A program made the position numbers and the translations under genes. Below, piece after piece: positions 53,171 to 61,329 of a DNA stretch of 64,000 nt; position 1 is the stretch's first letter, and every line of letters begins with the position of its first letter. This stretch comes from Chloroflexota bacterium (GTDB taxonomy: Bacteria; Chloroflexota; UBA6077; FW602-bin22; JAMCVK01). The notes beneath the pieces were generated by a model. That model had not been told where the DNA came from, searched no databases, and worked only from the letters and a program-made list of their open reading frames with translations. The DNA lies in the NCBI GenBank assembly GCA_023475225.1, contig JAMCVK010000038.1:1-64000 (forward strand). The letters are read 5' to 3'.

Positions 53171-54199
53171 TTAGGGCCTGGTCACGATGGTGTACCAGCC
53201 ATTGCCTTTAGTAGCATCCTTGCCTACATGGGTGAACTGTCCCCAGACCAGATAGGGTAGGAATGGTGTCAGCTGGTTGGTGAAGGTTATCTGGCCGATG
53301 CATCCTCCAATGGGCATCGAACGCCCCTGTCGCGTTGAATAGCTCTGCAACTCTACCCAATCTGTCTTATCCTCCACCACCTTTACGGCTTGGGCCTGCT
53401 CCAGGAGAGAGGCGAAATTTAGGTCCAGCTTCTCCTGAGCATAGTGGGCTGTTAGGCTGCTCAATCGTTCAAAGAGGCGCTGGATAAAGGGGACGAAACG
53501 TAATGGTCTCACTAGCTGTCCACTCTCGATCAAGCGTAAGGGCGTAAGCAATTGGATGGTAATTGTAAGAGAGCCCTCCGTACTCCCTGCTGTCTTGAGG
53601 TGATCAGCCACCCAGGACAGCACGTGTTCGTGGCGGACCGGGCAATCAGGTACATGCACCAGTTCGTCCGCACCGCCATACACCAGATGACGCTCGCCTG
53701 TCAACGGATTAATGGCCTCTATGCGCTCTAAAACAAAGCAACCACGGCGCCAGCGGCCATCATCTCCAGGGATTTTCTGCCCGATGCCTGTCTGGCGCAT
53801 TTTATGGAAGGCGATGATCGCATAGGGAAAGAGTTGCAGCGCCTGGCTGAAGATGGTCAGTCCAAAGGCGATCGGCTCCCCCGGCGCGTAGCGAATCTGG
53901 GGCTCGAGTGGGGGATCAATAACGAACGGCCGGGGCACATCCACCCCCCGTGGGCTCTCCTCATCTACCGTGGCGACCAAAGCACAAATAGGGCAGCTGG
54001 CGTGAAGGGGACAGGGTTGGCAGGAGGGCTGCTCCCGCTTCAGACAAAACCTATCCCGTAGGGTGTGGAAGAAAGCCCCGCGCAGGGCTGACCCTTTGTG
54101 CTCGTTTAGAAGGATAGGGCTAGTCACCTTCCCCTGGAAGCGGAGTAGGTGGGCAGTAAAGCTGTTCACGGCCGGCTCCTTTACCAGAGTATAAATCAT
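53171..54199 (-). CDS. orphan Cas6-like RAMP protein
   Basis: 342 residues. It resembles the Cas6 family of CRISPR-RNA-processing endoribonucleases (PF10040 type): N-terminal LRGAFFHTLRDRFC, a Cys cluster CQPCPLHASCPIC, the middle FGLTIFSQALQLFPY, and the C-terminal glycine-rich GQFTHVGKDATKGNGWY typical of this family. No CRISPR array, cas1/2 or effector gene lies within the window. It may process a distant array or have another RNA target. It diverges from the LacI regulator gene. Confidence 0.75.
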   Translation of the reverse strand: MIYTLVKEPAVNSFTAHLLRFQGKVTSPILLNEHKGSALRGAFFHTLRDRFCLKREQPSCQPCPLHASCPICALVATVDEESPRGVDVPRPFVIDPPLEPQIRYAPGEPIAFGLTIFSQALQLFPYAIIAFHKMRQTGIGQKIPGDDGRWRRGCFVLERIEAINPLTGERHLVYGGADELVHVPDCPVRHEHVLSWVADHLKTAGSTEGSLTITIQLLTPLRLIESGQLVRPLRFVPFIQRLFERLSSLTAHYAQEKLDLNFASLLEQAQAVKVVEDKTDWVELQSYSTRQGRSMPIGGCIGQITFTNQLTPFLPYLVWGQFTHVGKDATKGNGWYTIVTRP

Positions 54200-54231
54200 T
54201 TCAGCCGCTTTGTTAATGCCTGGATCTATCC

Positions 54232-54273
54232 TTGATACAGCATCCCTTTCCTGTTATAATTGAAACGTTTCAA
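54232..54273 (+). promoter_or_regulatory. promoter and LacI-type operator of the Grd operon
   Basis: TTGATA (54232-54237), 17-base spacer, TATAAT (54255-54260). The 14-base perfect palindrome TTGAAACGTTTCAA (54260-54273) overlaps the end of the -10, the standard position for a LacI-family repressor site. The LacI gene starts 22 bases downstream, giving autoregulation. Confidence 0.85.
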
Positions 54274-54295
54274 GTAGACTGTTTAAGGGTGAGCT

Positions 54296-55294
54296 GTGAC
54301 GACGATCATCGACGTGGCCCGCCGCGCCGGCGTTTCGGTGGGCACCGTCTCAAATGTCATCAATGATACCTTCCCTGTGCGGGAATCGCTCCGCCAGCGG
54401 GTTCAGCAAGCCATCGAGGAGCTGCACTATCGCCCCAATGCCGTAGCCCAGAGCTTGCGCTCGCAGCGTACACGGACGATCGGCTTGGTCATCTCGGATA
54501 TCGGGGATCCCTTTTACATGGCCATCGCCCGGGCCGTGGCCGATCAGTCCGGCCACTATGGCTATAACATCATCATTTGCAATACCGATGAAGGCCTCGC
54601 CGAGGAGAAACGATCCCTTGAGACCCTGGCCGCCAGGCGCGTGGATGGTCTTATCGTTGCCCCATCGCGGGGCGCCCACGATTTCCTGAGCACTCTCGGG
54701 GCAAAAGGGCTGTCCATAGTGCTCATTAACCGCCGCCTGGAAGGGGTGGCTATCCCCGCCGTCATCGTCAATAACCGCCTGGCGGCCTACCAGGCGGTAG
54801 AGCACCTGATTCAGCTTGGGCACGAGCGCATCGCCCTCCTCCCCGGTTTGGAGGGGGTGAGCACAACACAGGATCGCCGTGAGGGCTACCTGATGGCCCA
54901 TAACGATTATAGGCTCGTTCCAGACGAGGAGCTCTGCCAATACAGTCCTCTCAGCGTCGCCGAGGCGAGGGAAAGGATGAGGCATCTCTTAGAAATGGAG
55001 CAGCCACCAACGGCCATCGTCGCCTGTAGCATTCTGATGACCCTGGGCGTGTTACATGCCCTTAATGACCAGAGGCGGTGCTGTCCAACCGATATGGCCC
55101 TGATCGGCTTTGGTGAGAGCGAGTGGAGTCGCTTAATCTCTCCTCCCCTGACCTGTGTGGAACAGCCGATTCGGGCCATAGGGATCACAGCCGTGGATTT
55201 GCTGTTTGCCTGTATGCGGGGCGACCAGGTGGACGAGGAGAACATTGTCCTGGAAACGACCCTGGTACACCGTCAATCGTGTGGTTGTCGTTAA
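54296..55294 (+). CDS. LacI-family transcriptional regulator
   Basis: 332 residues. HTH IIDVARRAGVSVGTVSNVIN followed by the hinge region YRPNAVAQSLRSQRT, then a periplasmic-binding-protein-like sensor domain (GLVISDIGDPFYMAIARA through HRQSCG). It senses a small ligand, usually a sugar or nucleoside. First gene of the Grd operon (GTG start); the grdE-type gene follows in 36 bases, so it likely represses the whole operon. LacI control of a Grd cluster is unusual and bears on the substrate. Confidence 0.93.
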   Translation: MTTIIDVARRAGVSVGTVSNVINDTFPVRESLRQRVQQAIEELHYRPNAVAQSLRSQRTRTIGLVISDIGDPFYMAIARAVADQSGHYGYNIIICNTDEGLAEEKRSLETLAARRVDGLIVAPSRGAHDFLSTLGAKGLSIVLINRRLEGVAIPAVIVNNRLAAYQAVEHLIQLGHERIALLPGLEGVSTTQDRREGYLMAHNDYRLVPDEELCQYSPLSVAEARERMRHLLEMEQPPTAIVACSILMTLGVLHALNDQRRCCPTDMALIGFGESEWSRLISPPLTCVEQPIRAIGITAVDLLFACMRGDQVDEENIVLETTLVHRQSCGCR

Positions 55295-55330
55295 TACGAC
55301 CATGCTTAGAGATTCGAGAGGAGGTTGGCC

Positions 55331-56602
55331 ATGCGACTGGAGTTGGCTACATTTGAGGTCAAAGACGTCGTCTTCGGTCCCCGTACAGCGTTGCAGGATG
55401 GGACGCTAAGCATCGATCGGGAGGAGTTGCAGCGGCTCCTGCTCGAGGACGAAAACCTGAGGAACGTGGAGATAGAGCTGGCCCGTCCTGGGGAGGAGAC
55501 GCGTATCATCCACGTCCTGGATGCGCTTGAGCCCCGCCTGAAGGTGACGGGGCCAGGTTATACCTTCCCCGGCTTTCTAGGTCCGCCGCGCACCGTTGGG
55601 GAAGGACGGACGCATCGGCTTGCTGGCCTGGCCATTTTGGAATCGGCCCAGTTCCCCGTTGATCCGAAAGGGCTGTTGACAGCCAGAGAGGCCATCGTCG
55701 ATATGTCTGGACCGGCTGCGCCCTACTGTCTGTTTTCAGAGACGTTGAACGTGGTGCTCGTCTTCACACCTGTAGAGGGCCTGCCCAACGATGAATACGA
55801 TAACGCCATGCGACGCGCTGGACTGAAGGCGGCCGTCTATCTGGCGGAAAGCACCCGTGGCCAGCCAGCGGACTGGGTGGATACCTATGAGCTGGGTGAG
55901 GTTGACCCAGCCTTGCCCCGCGTCGCCTATATCAACCAGGTTCAATCGCAAGGGTTGTTCGCCCAGACCTTCATCTACGGCAAAAATGTTAATGACCTGC
56001 TGCCCACGATCATCCATCCTAACGAGTTCCTGGATACAGCTGTGGTCAGCGGTGTCTACGTCTATGGTTGTGTTAAGAATCCGACCTACCTGCATTGTAA
56101 TCACCCGGTGATCAAGGAGCTTTATCGGCGTCACGGGCGAGAGCTCAACTTCGCAGGTGTGGTTGTCTCCAAGGGACACAACTACTCCTATATGTGGAAG
56201 GAGAGATCGGCCAACTATGCGGCCAATCTGGCCAAGTTGCTGCGGGCTGATGGTGTCATTCTCACCCAGGAGGGCGGCGGCAACGCCAACATCGACCTAA
56301 TGCTCACGATCAAGGCCTGTGAACAGCTGGGCATCAAGACGACCTTCATCACCTTCGAGTATGGCGGGGCCGATGGGAGTGATCAACCCCTAGTCAGCTC
56401 TGTGCCGGAGGCCGACGCTATCGTGAGCACGGGGGGACAGGACCATTTATTGGAACTGCCACCCATGAAAAAGGTGATCGGCGGTTCGGAGGTCCGTGGC
56501 TATGGTGTCAAGGCGAACGAGGGCTTCACCATCGTCCTGGAACAGGTGTACACAGCAGTCAATCAGCTCGGGGCAGGGAAGGTGGTAGCCCGCCCTTACT
56601 GA
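55331..56602 (+). CDS. glycine/sarcosine/betaine reductase component B, GrdE/G/I type
   Basis: 423 residues. It supplies the substrate-binding proprotein of component B, which in known systems is cleaved at a Cys to make a pyruvoyl group that binds the amine of the substrate. Recognisable blocks: VVSGVYVYGCVKNPTYLH with a candidate processing Cys, VVVSKGHNYSYMW and LTQEGGGNANIDLMLTIKAC. ATG 55331 is 6 bases after AGGAGG. The choice between glycine, sarcosine and betaine forms cannot be made by eye. Next gene is the selenoprotein B subunit. Confidence 0.87.
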   Translation: MRLELATFEVKDVVFGPRTALQDGTLSIDREELQRLLLEDENLRNVEIELARPGEETRIIHVLDALEPRLKVTGPGYTFPGFLGPPRTVGEGRTHRLAGLAILESAQFPVDPKGLLTAREAIVDMSGPAAPYCLFSETLNVVLVFTPVEGLPNDEYDNAMRRAGLKAAVYLAESTRGQPADWVDTYELGEVDPALPRVAYINQVQSQGLFAQTFIYGKNVNDLLPTIIHPNEFLDTAVVSGVYVYGCVKNPTYLHCNHPVIKELYRRHGRELNFAGVVVSKGHNYSYMWKERSANYAANLAKLLRADGVILTQEGGGNANIDLMLTIKACEQLGIKTTFITFEYGGADGSDQPLVSSVPEADAIVSTGGQDHLLELPPMKKVIGGSEVRGYGVKANEGFTIVLEQVYTAVNQLGAGKVVARPY

Positions 56603-56630
56603 GGTGAGTTTACTGGAAAGGAGAGAAACG

Positions 56631-57959
56631 ATGAACCAGAAGGTGCGTGTGGTGCACTATATCAATCAATTCTTCGGTGGCCTGGGTGGTGAGGGTAAGG
56701 CTGACCTTCCGCTGACTTCTAGGGAGGGGGCGGTTGGACCTGGCATCGCCCTTCAGAAGGTGTTGGGTGAGCGGGGCCAGATCGTGGCCACCCTCATCTG
56801 TGGCGATAACTACTTTCAGGAGAACCAGGCGAAGGTGATCGCCGAGGCTCTGGAATTGATCTCCCGTTATCAGCCTGGGGTGGTCATTGCCGGTCCTGCC
56901 TTCAATGCCGGGCGCTATGGGCTCGCCTGTGGAGCCCTCTGCCAGGCCGTCCAGGAACGCTTGCACTGTCCGGCCGTGACCGCCATGTACCCTGAGAATC
57001 CAGCGGTGGAGATGTATCGGAGACAGGTCTATATTGTGCCCACTGCCCCCTCAGCTGTGGGATTGGCTCAGGCTGCTCCGAAGTTGGCTGACCTGGCTTG
57101 CAAGCTGGCTCTGGGGGAGAAACCAGGCTCGGCGGCCGCAGAGGGATACCTGCCCCGTGGCTATCGTCTCAATGAGATTGAGACGAAGACTGGGGCGGAG
57201 CGTGCCGTGGAGATGCTTCTGGCCAAGCTCAAGGGACAACCGTTTCAGACCGAGCTGGAGGTGGAGCGGTATGAGCCGGTCACCCCGGCCCCACCAGTGA
57301 GCGATCTCTCCAGGGCGACAATCGCCCTGGTCACTGAGGGGGGCATTGTTCCCAAGGGAAACCCCGACCGCATCGAGTGGGCGCGGGCCAGCAAATGGGG
57401 CAGGTACTCCCTCGCCGGGCTGAATGACCTGACGGGGGAGACCCACGAGGCCATTCACGGCGGTTTTGATAACACCTGGGCCAACCAGGATCCGGATCGT
57501 GTCCTGCCGGTCGATGTGTTACGCAGCCTGGAGAGGGAGGGTGTCATCGGTAAGCTATTAGACGTCTATTATGTGACAGTCGGCAACGGCACGGGCATAG
57601 ATGCCTCCCACAAGTATGGACAGGAGATCGCCAGGGAGCTGTTGGAGGCAGGCGTGAATGCCGTCATCTCTCCAGCCACCTGAGGAACCGGCACGCGTAG
57701 CGGTGCTACGATCGCCAAAGAGATAGAGAGGGCAGGCATACCGACCGTGTTGATAACGGCTATGATCTCCGTGGCCCAACAGGTGGGTGCCCCGCGCATC
57801 GTGCGTGTGGGGCGCATCCCTCATCCTCTCGGCAATCCGGAGAGGACCCCTGAGCGGGAGAGGGAATTGCGGCGACGGATAATTGAAACCGCTCTGCGCA
57901 CCCTCCAGACGAAGGTGGAAGGACCGACCATCTTCGAGGTGCCCGAAGCCATCGTCTAA
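56631..57959 (+). CDS. selenoprotein of reductase component B (GrdB/F/H type)
   Basis: 442 residues including Sec351, encoded by the in-frame TGA at 57681-57683 in the context SPAT-Sec-GTGSGAT. Component B selenoprotein reacts with the substrate bound by the GrdE-type subunit and passes a carboxymethyl group to selenoprotein A. Reading stops at TGA would lose the final 92 residues, which are in frame and fully conserved in character (AGIPTVLITAMISVAQQVG). The gene would otherwise look broken. AAGGAGAG precedes ATG 56631. The selectivity for glycine, sarcosine or betaine is not resolved. Confidence 0.9.
57690..57707 (+). promoter_or_regulatory. candidate bacterial SECIS hairpin of the grdB-type gene
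   Basis: Six bases after the UGA, GGCACGC pairs with GCG-GTGCT (one bulged G), leaving a GUA loop. Bacterial SECIS elements lie just after the UGA and bind SelB through a G-U-containing loop. Small, so the evidence is suggestive only. I saw no clean hairpin in the corresponding place of grdA. Confidence 0.45.
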
Positions 57960-58011
57960 GAGGAGCGCCGCGTTTCTGAAACCCTGGAATCTTAAGGAGA
58001 GGGGTAAACGT

Positions 58012-59472
58012 ATGGACTTTCCGGTGGTGAAGGGGGTGTCCTACTTCCTGGCCCATGTGCCGGGGGTGGTGCGCCACGGCTCTAAGCCCTGCCGGGAGCT
58101 GCCTAAGGGGGGCGAGTCCCTTTTAGGCGCTTTCCTGCGGAGCCTGCGCACCTATGAGGAGGCTAAGTCCTATCCTCCGCATCAGGTCTTCATTGGAAAC
58201 CTCCACCCGGATGACCTTTGGAATGTGGAACGACCATGGTATGCTCATCCAGCGCCGGGGGCGTCTCGGCAGGGTCCCTATGGGGAGATCATGCCGGAGG
58301 AGGAGTTCTATGGCTTTATGAAGGTGTCTGATGAATTCAATCTACTCCTCCTGGAGGAGGGTTTCCTAGCCAGGGTAAGGGAATCGTTAAGGGGTCATCC
58401 CCTCCTGACAGCTGTGGATCTGGCTCGTCTGGAGAAGGGCACGCCACGGGAGGCCATTGAGGAGAGCATCGAGCAGGGACTGACCCTGCCCGTCTACCTT
58501 GCCCCGCAGCAGCTGGTTGGCTGTGTCCTGCAGGCGCACGATGAGGATGAGGCCCTCTCGGCTCGGGTGATGATGGAGAACCTGGCCTGTAAGGCTTCAG
58601 CGGCCCTGGCCTTGCGCCACCTTCTTTCTCGTGGGGATGGACTGGCCCCTGAGGAGGTGGACTACATCCTGAATAGTGGGGAGGAGGCGGTGGGAGATCG
58701 CTACCAGCGGGGTGGAGGCAACCTGGCCAAGGCAGTGGGTGAGCTCTCTGGATGTGCGAATGCCAGTGGGGCGGACATCAAGGCCTTCTGCTGCTCGCCG
58801 CTGCATGCCATCGTCATCGCCGCCGGTCTGGTGCAGGCGGGGCTGTATCGCAACGTGGCCGTCATTGGGGGCGGATCCTTTGCCAAGTTGGGGATGAAGT
58901 TCAAGGGGCATCTGGCCAAGGGGATGCCGCTAATGGAGGATGTCCTGGCCGCGGTGGCCATACTCATTGGGCCGGATGATGGCAAAAATCCTCTGATTCG
59001 GCTCGATGTTGTGGGCAAGCACAACATCGGCTTGGGGACACTTCCTCAGGTGCTGGTGCAGGCCCTGGTGGTTGAGCCTTTGGATAGGTTGGGCATGCGC
59101 CTAACAGATGTGGACAAGTATGCCCTGGAGATGCACAACCCGGAGATCACCGAGCCAGCGGGGAGTGGCGATGTGCCACGGAACAACTATCGGCTGATCG
59201 CCGGGATGGCCGCCATCCGCCACGAGATTGAGCCCACCGCGCTGGAGGAGTTCATCGCTATCCATGGCATGCCCGGGTTCTCCCCGACGCAAGGGCATAT
59301 CCCGGCGGCTATCCCCTTCCTGGGGCACGCCCGAGAGGCCATGCTGGCAGGAAAGATGGAAAGGGCCATGTTCGTGGCCAAGGGGAGCCTGTTTTTGGGA
59401 CGGATGACTAATCTCTCCGATGGGATGTCGTTCCTGCTGGAGCGGAATGGGAGGGGGATGGATGTTGCTTGA
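58012..59472 (+). CDS. grdC: reductase component C subunit GrdC
   Basis: 486 residues from ATG 58012, which follows AGGAGAGG. Component C takes the carboxymethyl-selenoether from selenoprotein A and, through an acetyl-enzyme, releases acetyl phosphate. The N-terminus FPVVKGVSYFLAHVPGVVRHG and the ketoacyl-synthase-like centre (SGADIKAFCCSPLHAIVIAAG, IGGGSFAKLGMKFKGHLAKG) match GrdC. The second C subunit, GrdD, normally follows; here a thioredoxin gene does. GrdD may be elsewhere or not needed. Confidence 0.85.
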   Translation: MDFPVVKGVSYFLAHVPGVVRHGSKPCRELPKGGESLLGAFLRSLRTYEEAKSYPPHQVFIGNLHPDDLWNVERPWYAHPAPGASRQGPYGEIMPEEEFYGFMKVSDEFNLLLLEEGFLARVRESLRGHPLLTAVDLARLEKGTPREAIEESIEQGLTLPVYLAPQQLVGCVLQAHDEDEALSARVMMENLACKASAALALRHLLSRGDGLAPEEVDYILNSGEEAVGDRYQRGGGNLAKAVGELSGCANASGADIKAFCCSPLHAIVIAAGLVQAGLYRNVAVIGGGSFAKLGMKFKGHLAKGMPLMEDVLAAVAILIGPDDGKNPLIRLDVVGKHNIGLGTLPQVLVQALVVEPLDRLGMRLTDVDKYALEMHNPEITEPAGSGDVPRNNYRLIAGMAAIRHEIEPTALEEFIAIHGMPGFSPTQGHIPAAIPFLGHAREAMLAGKMERAMFVAKGSLFLGRMTNLSDGMSFLLERNGRGMDVA

Positions 59473-59818
59473 GGTGACGCGGGAGAGATTCGCCAGCGAG
59501 GTGCTCGATCAGGTTGGGCCGGTGTTGGTTGATTTCTGGGGGCCGCGCTGTGTGCCCTGCCTGGCTCTGTTACCAGCGGTGGAAGATATAGCGGAGAGGT
59601 ATGCCGGGAAGTTGAAAGTGGTCAAGGTGAACGCCGCTGAGAACCGGCGGCTGTGTATCGACCAAAAGGTGTTCAGCCTTCCGACCCTCCTCTTTTATGG
59701 GGGTGGTAAGGAGATAAAGAGGCTGGCGGGTGAGGTGAGCGCAGAGGATTTGCTGGAGATGGTGCGGGAGTTGGTGAACAACTCCCCAGCGGAGCATTCA
59801 GAGGGAGGTGAGCAGTGA
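59462..59818 (+). CDS. thioredoxin-like protein of the Grd operon
   Basis: 118 residues. Thioredoxin fold with active site [13 protein letters not shown], i.e. CVPC instead of the usual CGPC, cis-Pro in [12 protein letters not shown]. It should reduce selenoprotein A after each turnover. ATG 59462 lies inside the grdC end; its TGA overlaps the grdA ATG (ATGA/TGATG type), so it is translationally coupled on both sides. A reductase (trxB) is encoded only at 35.8 kb. Confidence 0.92.
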   Translation: MLLEVTRERFASEVLDQVGPVLVDFWGPRCVPCLALLPAVEDIAERYAGKLKVVKVNAAENRRLCIDQKVFSLPTLLFYGGGKEIKRLAGEVSAEDLLEMVRELVNNSPAEHSEGGEQ

Positions 59819-60294
59819 TGGATTTGCGAGGCAAGAAGGTCATCGCCATCGGGGAACGGGACGGCGTACCCGGCCCGGCCATCGCCGCCTGTGCTAAGGC
59901 AGCTGGGGCCGAGGTGGTCTATACGGTGACGCAGTGTTTCGTCTGAACGGCGGCCGGGGCGATGGATCTGGATGATCAGGGGATGATCAAGCGGATCGTC
60001 GAGGAACACGGTCAGGAGGGTCTGGTGGTGGTGCTTGGTGCACCCAGCGCTGATGCAGCTGAGATCGTGGCCGAGACGGTGACCGTTGGTGATCCCACCT
60101 ATGCTGGTCCATTGGCCGGGGTCCCGTTGGGACTGCCCGTTTATCATATTTTGGAGCCGGAGATCAAGGCTCAAGTGGATCCGCAAGTGTACGAGGAGCA
60201 GGTGGGGATGATGGAGATGGTTCTGGAGGGCGAAAAGATCGTACATAGTGTGCGCAAGAGGCGTGAAGAGACGCTGAGCGGTCAAGGCGGATAA
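59818..60294 (+). CDS. grdA: glycine reductase selenoprotein A
   Basis: 158 residues including Sec43, TGA at 59944-59946 in the context CFV[11 protein letters not shown], a near-invariant GrdA motif. Selenoprotein A carries the carboxymethyl group from component B to component C. Length and position of Sec match the family (Sec44 in known proteins). The N-terminus [21 protein letters not shown] is also typical. Last gene of the Grd operon; a hairpin follows. Without recoding, the gene would be read as two fragments. Confidence 0.95.
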
Positions 60295-60313
60295 AGAATC
60301 TAGCGTACCCAAA

Positions 60314-60351
60314 AAGGATAGCTGCGCTCAAAGTGAGAGTTAGCTATCCTT
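60314..60351 (-). terminator. bidirectional hairpin between grdA and the R-M island
   Basis: Stem AAGGATAGCT/AGCTATCCTT (10 of 10) with an 18-base loop. On the minus strand TTTTT follows the stem, so it can stop the island transcripts; it also lies after grdA on the plus strand. Confidence 0.75.
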
Positions 60352-60352
60352 A

Positions 60353-60595
60353 TTAGCGCTTGTCATATAAACGCCTAAATGCTCGTTCTCTAGATAAAAA
60401 ATAACCATCTAAGATCCAAAAAGTTACAACAGGCAAAAAGGCAATTACAGCATATTTTTTATCCGCATCTTTTGAGGATAAAGCAAACAAAGCGGCTACC
60501 AAAGTTATAGCCCATCCTTTCATAAAGAAAGGATTATTAGCCATTCTGTTGATTATGGACTGGATGAATTCTAAATGCTTAGCTTTATTCTCCAT
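60353..60595 (-). CDS. small membrane protein, probably 3'-truncated
   Basis: 80 residues. The start (HLEFIQSIINRMANNPFFMKGWAITLV) and two membrane segments (residues about 26-44 and 48-64) match a widespread small-protein family seen next to restriction and other defence genes, whose members usually continue well past the YFLSRERAFRRLYDK part. Here the frame stops directly before the terminator hairpin, so the C-terminus seems to be missing. AT-rich, like the rest of the island. Overlaps the methyltransferase end. Function unknown. Confidence 0.55.
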   Translation of the reverse strand: MENKAKHLEFIQSIINRMANNPFFMKGWAITLVAALFALSSKDADKKYAVIAFLPVVTFWILDGYFLSRERAFRRLYDKR

Positions 60596-61322
60596 AGATT
60601 TTGAATAATTTTAATTTTGCCGCTGAAGTCCTCAATCTCTGCTCTGCAGCTTTGTAGTATTTTTCATCTATTTCTATACCAATAAACTTTCTTCCCAAAT
60701 TAAACGTCGCAACTCCGGTTGAGCCAACACCCATAAACGGGTCAAAAACTACATCGCCCTCTTTTGAAGCAACTTTAATAATATGCTCCAGTATCTTTAT
60801 CGGTTTTTGTGTGGGATGAAAGGGGGTTTTAATTCGTTCGGGCCCCATGCAAATAGGAGATTCAATAAAGTTATGCATTTCCTTTTGGTTGGTAAAGTTC
60901 CAAATATGCCCCTTATTCCACATACAAACTATAAGCTCACAACTATTGAGAAATCCGGCTCGTAATACTTTAGGCACGGGGTTCGTTTTGTGCCAAACCA
61001 TGAATTGAAAAGTATCAAACTCTGGATCAAACGCTTCATGCCATTTGCCTACAAGGTTATAACTACAAAAGGCGAAAATATTTCCTGTTGGTTTCAATAT
61101 TCTTTTAAATTCAGTAACCCAATCACTTGGCTTGAACTCCGCTTTATCCCATTCGGCTAAATCATTGTTTATTTCTTTTCGCCAAGAGAGCTTTATATTT
61201 CCTGTAGAATATGGACTCAAATTATAAGGCGGATCTGTAAGAATCAAATCAATAGAGACAGAAGGTATCTCCTTTATTATCTTATAACTATCGCCCAGAT
61301 GTAATTTGTAATTTTCTTCCAT
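60585..61322 (-). CDS. site-specific DNA methyltransferase
   Basis: 245 residues. Catalytic motif DPPYNLSPYS (DPPY, N4-cytosine or N6-adenine type) comes first, then the SAM-binding FDPFMGVGSTGVATFNLG, i.e. the beta-class order with the target-recognition part between. It protects host DNA from the restriction partner. ATG 61322 begins 7 bases after the restriction gene's stop. Clearly lower GC than its neighbours, a sign of transfer. Sequence specificity unknown. Confidence 0.9.
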   Translation of the reverse strand: MEENYKLHLGDSYKIIKEIPSVSIDLILTDPPYNLSPYSTGNIKLSWRKEINNDLAEWDKAEFKPSDWVTEFKRILKPTGNIFAFCSYNLVGKWHEAFDPEFDTFQFMVWHKTNPVPKVLRAGFLNSCELIVCMWNKGHIWNFTNQKEMHNFIESPICMGPERIKTPFHPTQKPIKILEHIIKVASKEGDVVFDPFMGVGSTGVATFNLGRKFIGIEIDEKYYKAAEQRLRTSAAKLKLFKIYGE

Positions 61323-61329
61323 AGTTAAG

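Noticed and set aside
57681-57683. grdB-type gene as a pseudogene or sequencing error
   Set aside because: The UGA lies at the conserved Sec position and the frame continues intact, with a second Sec gene in the same operon.
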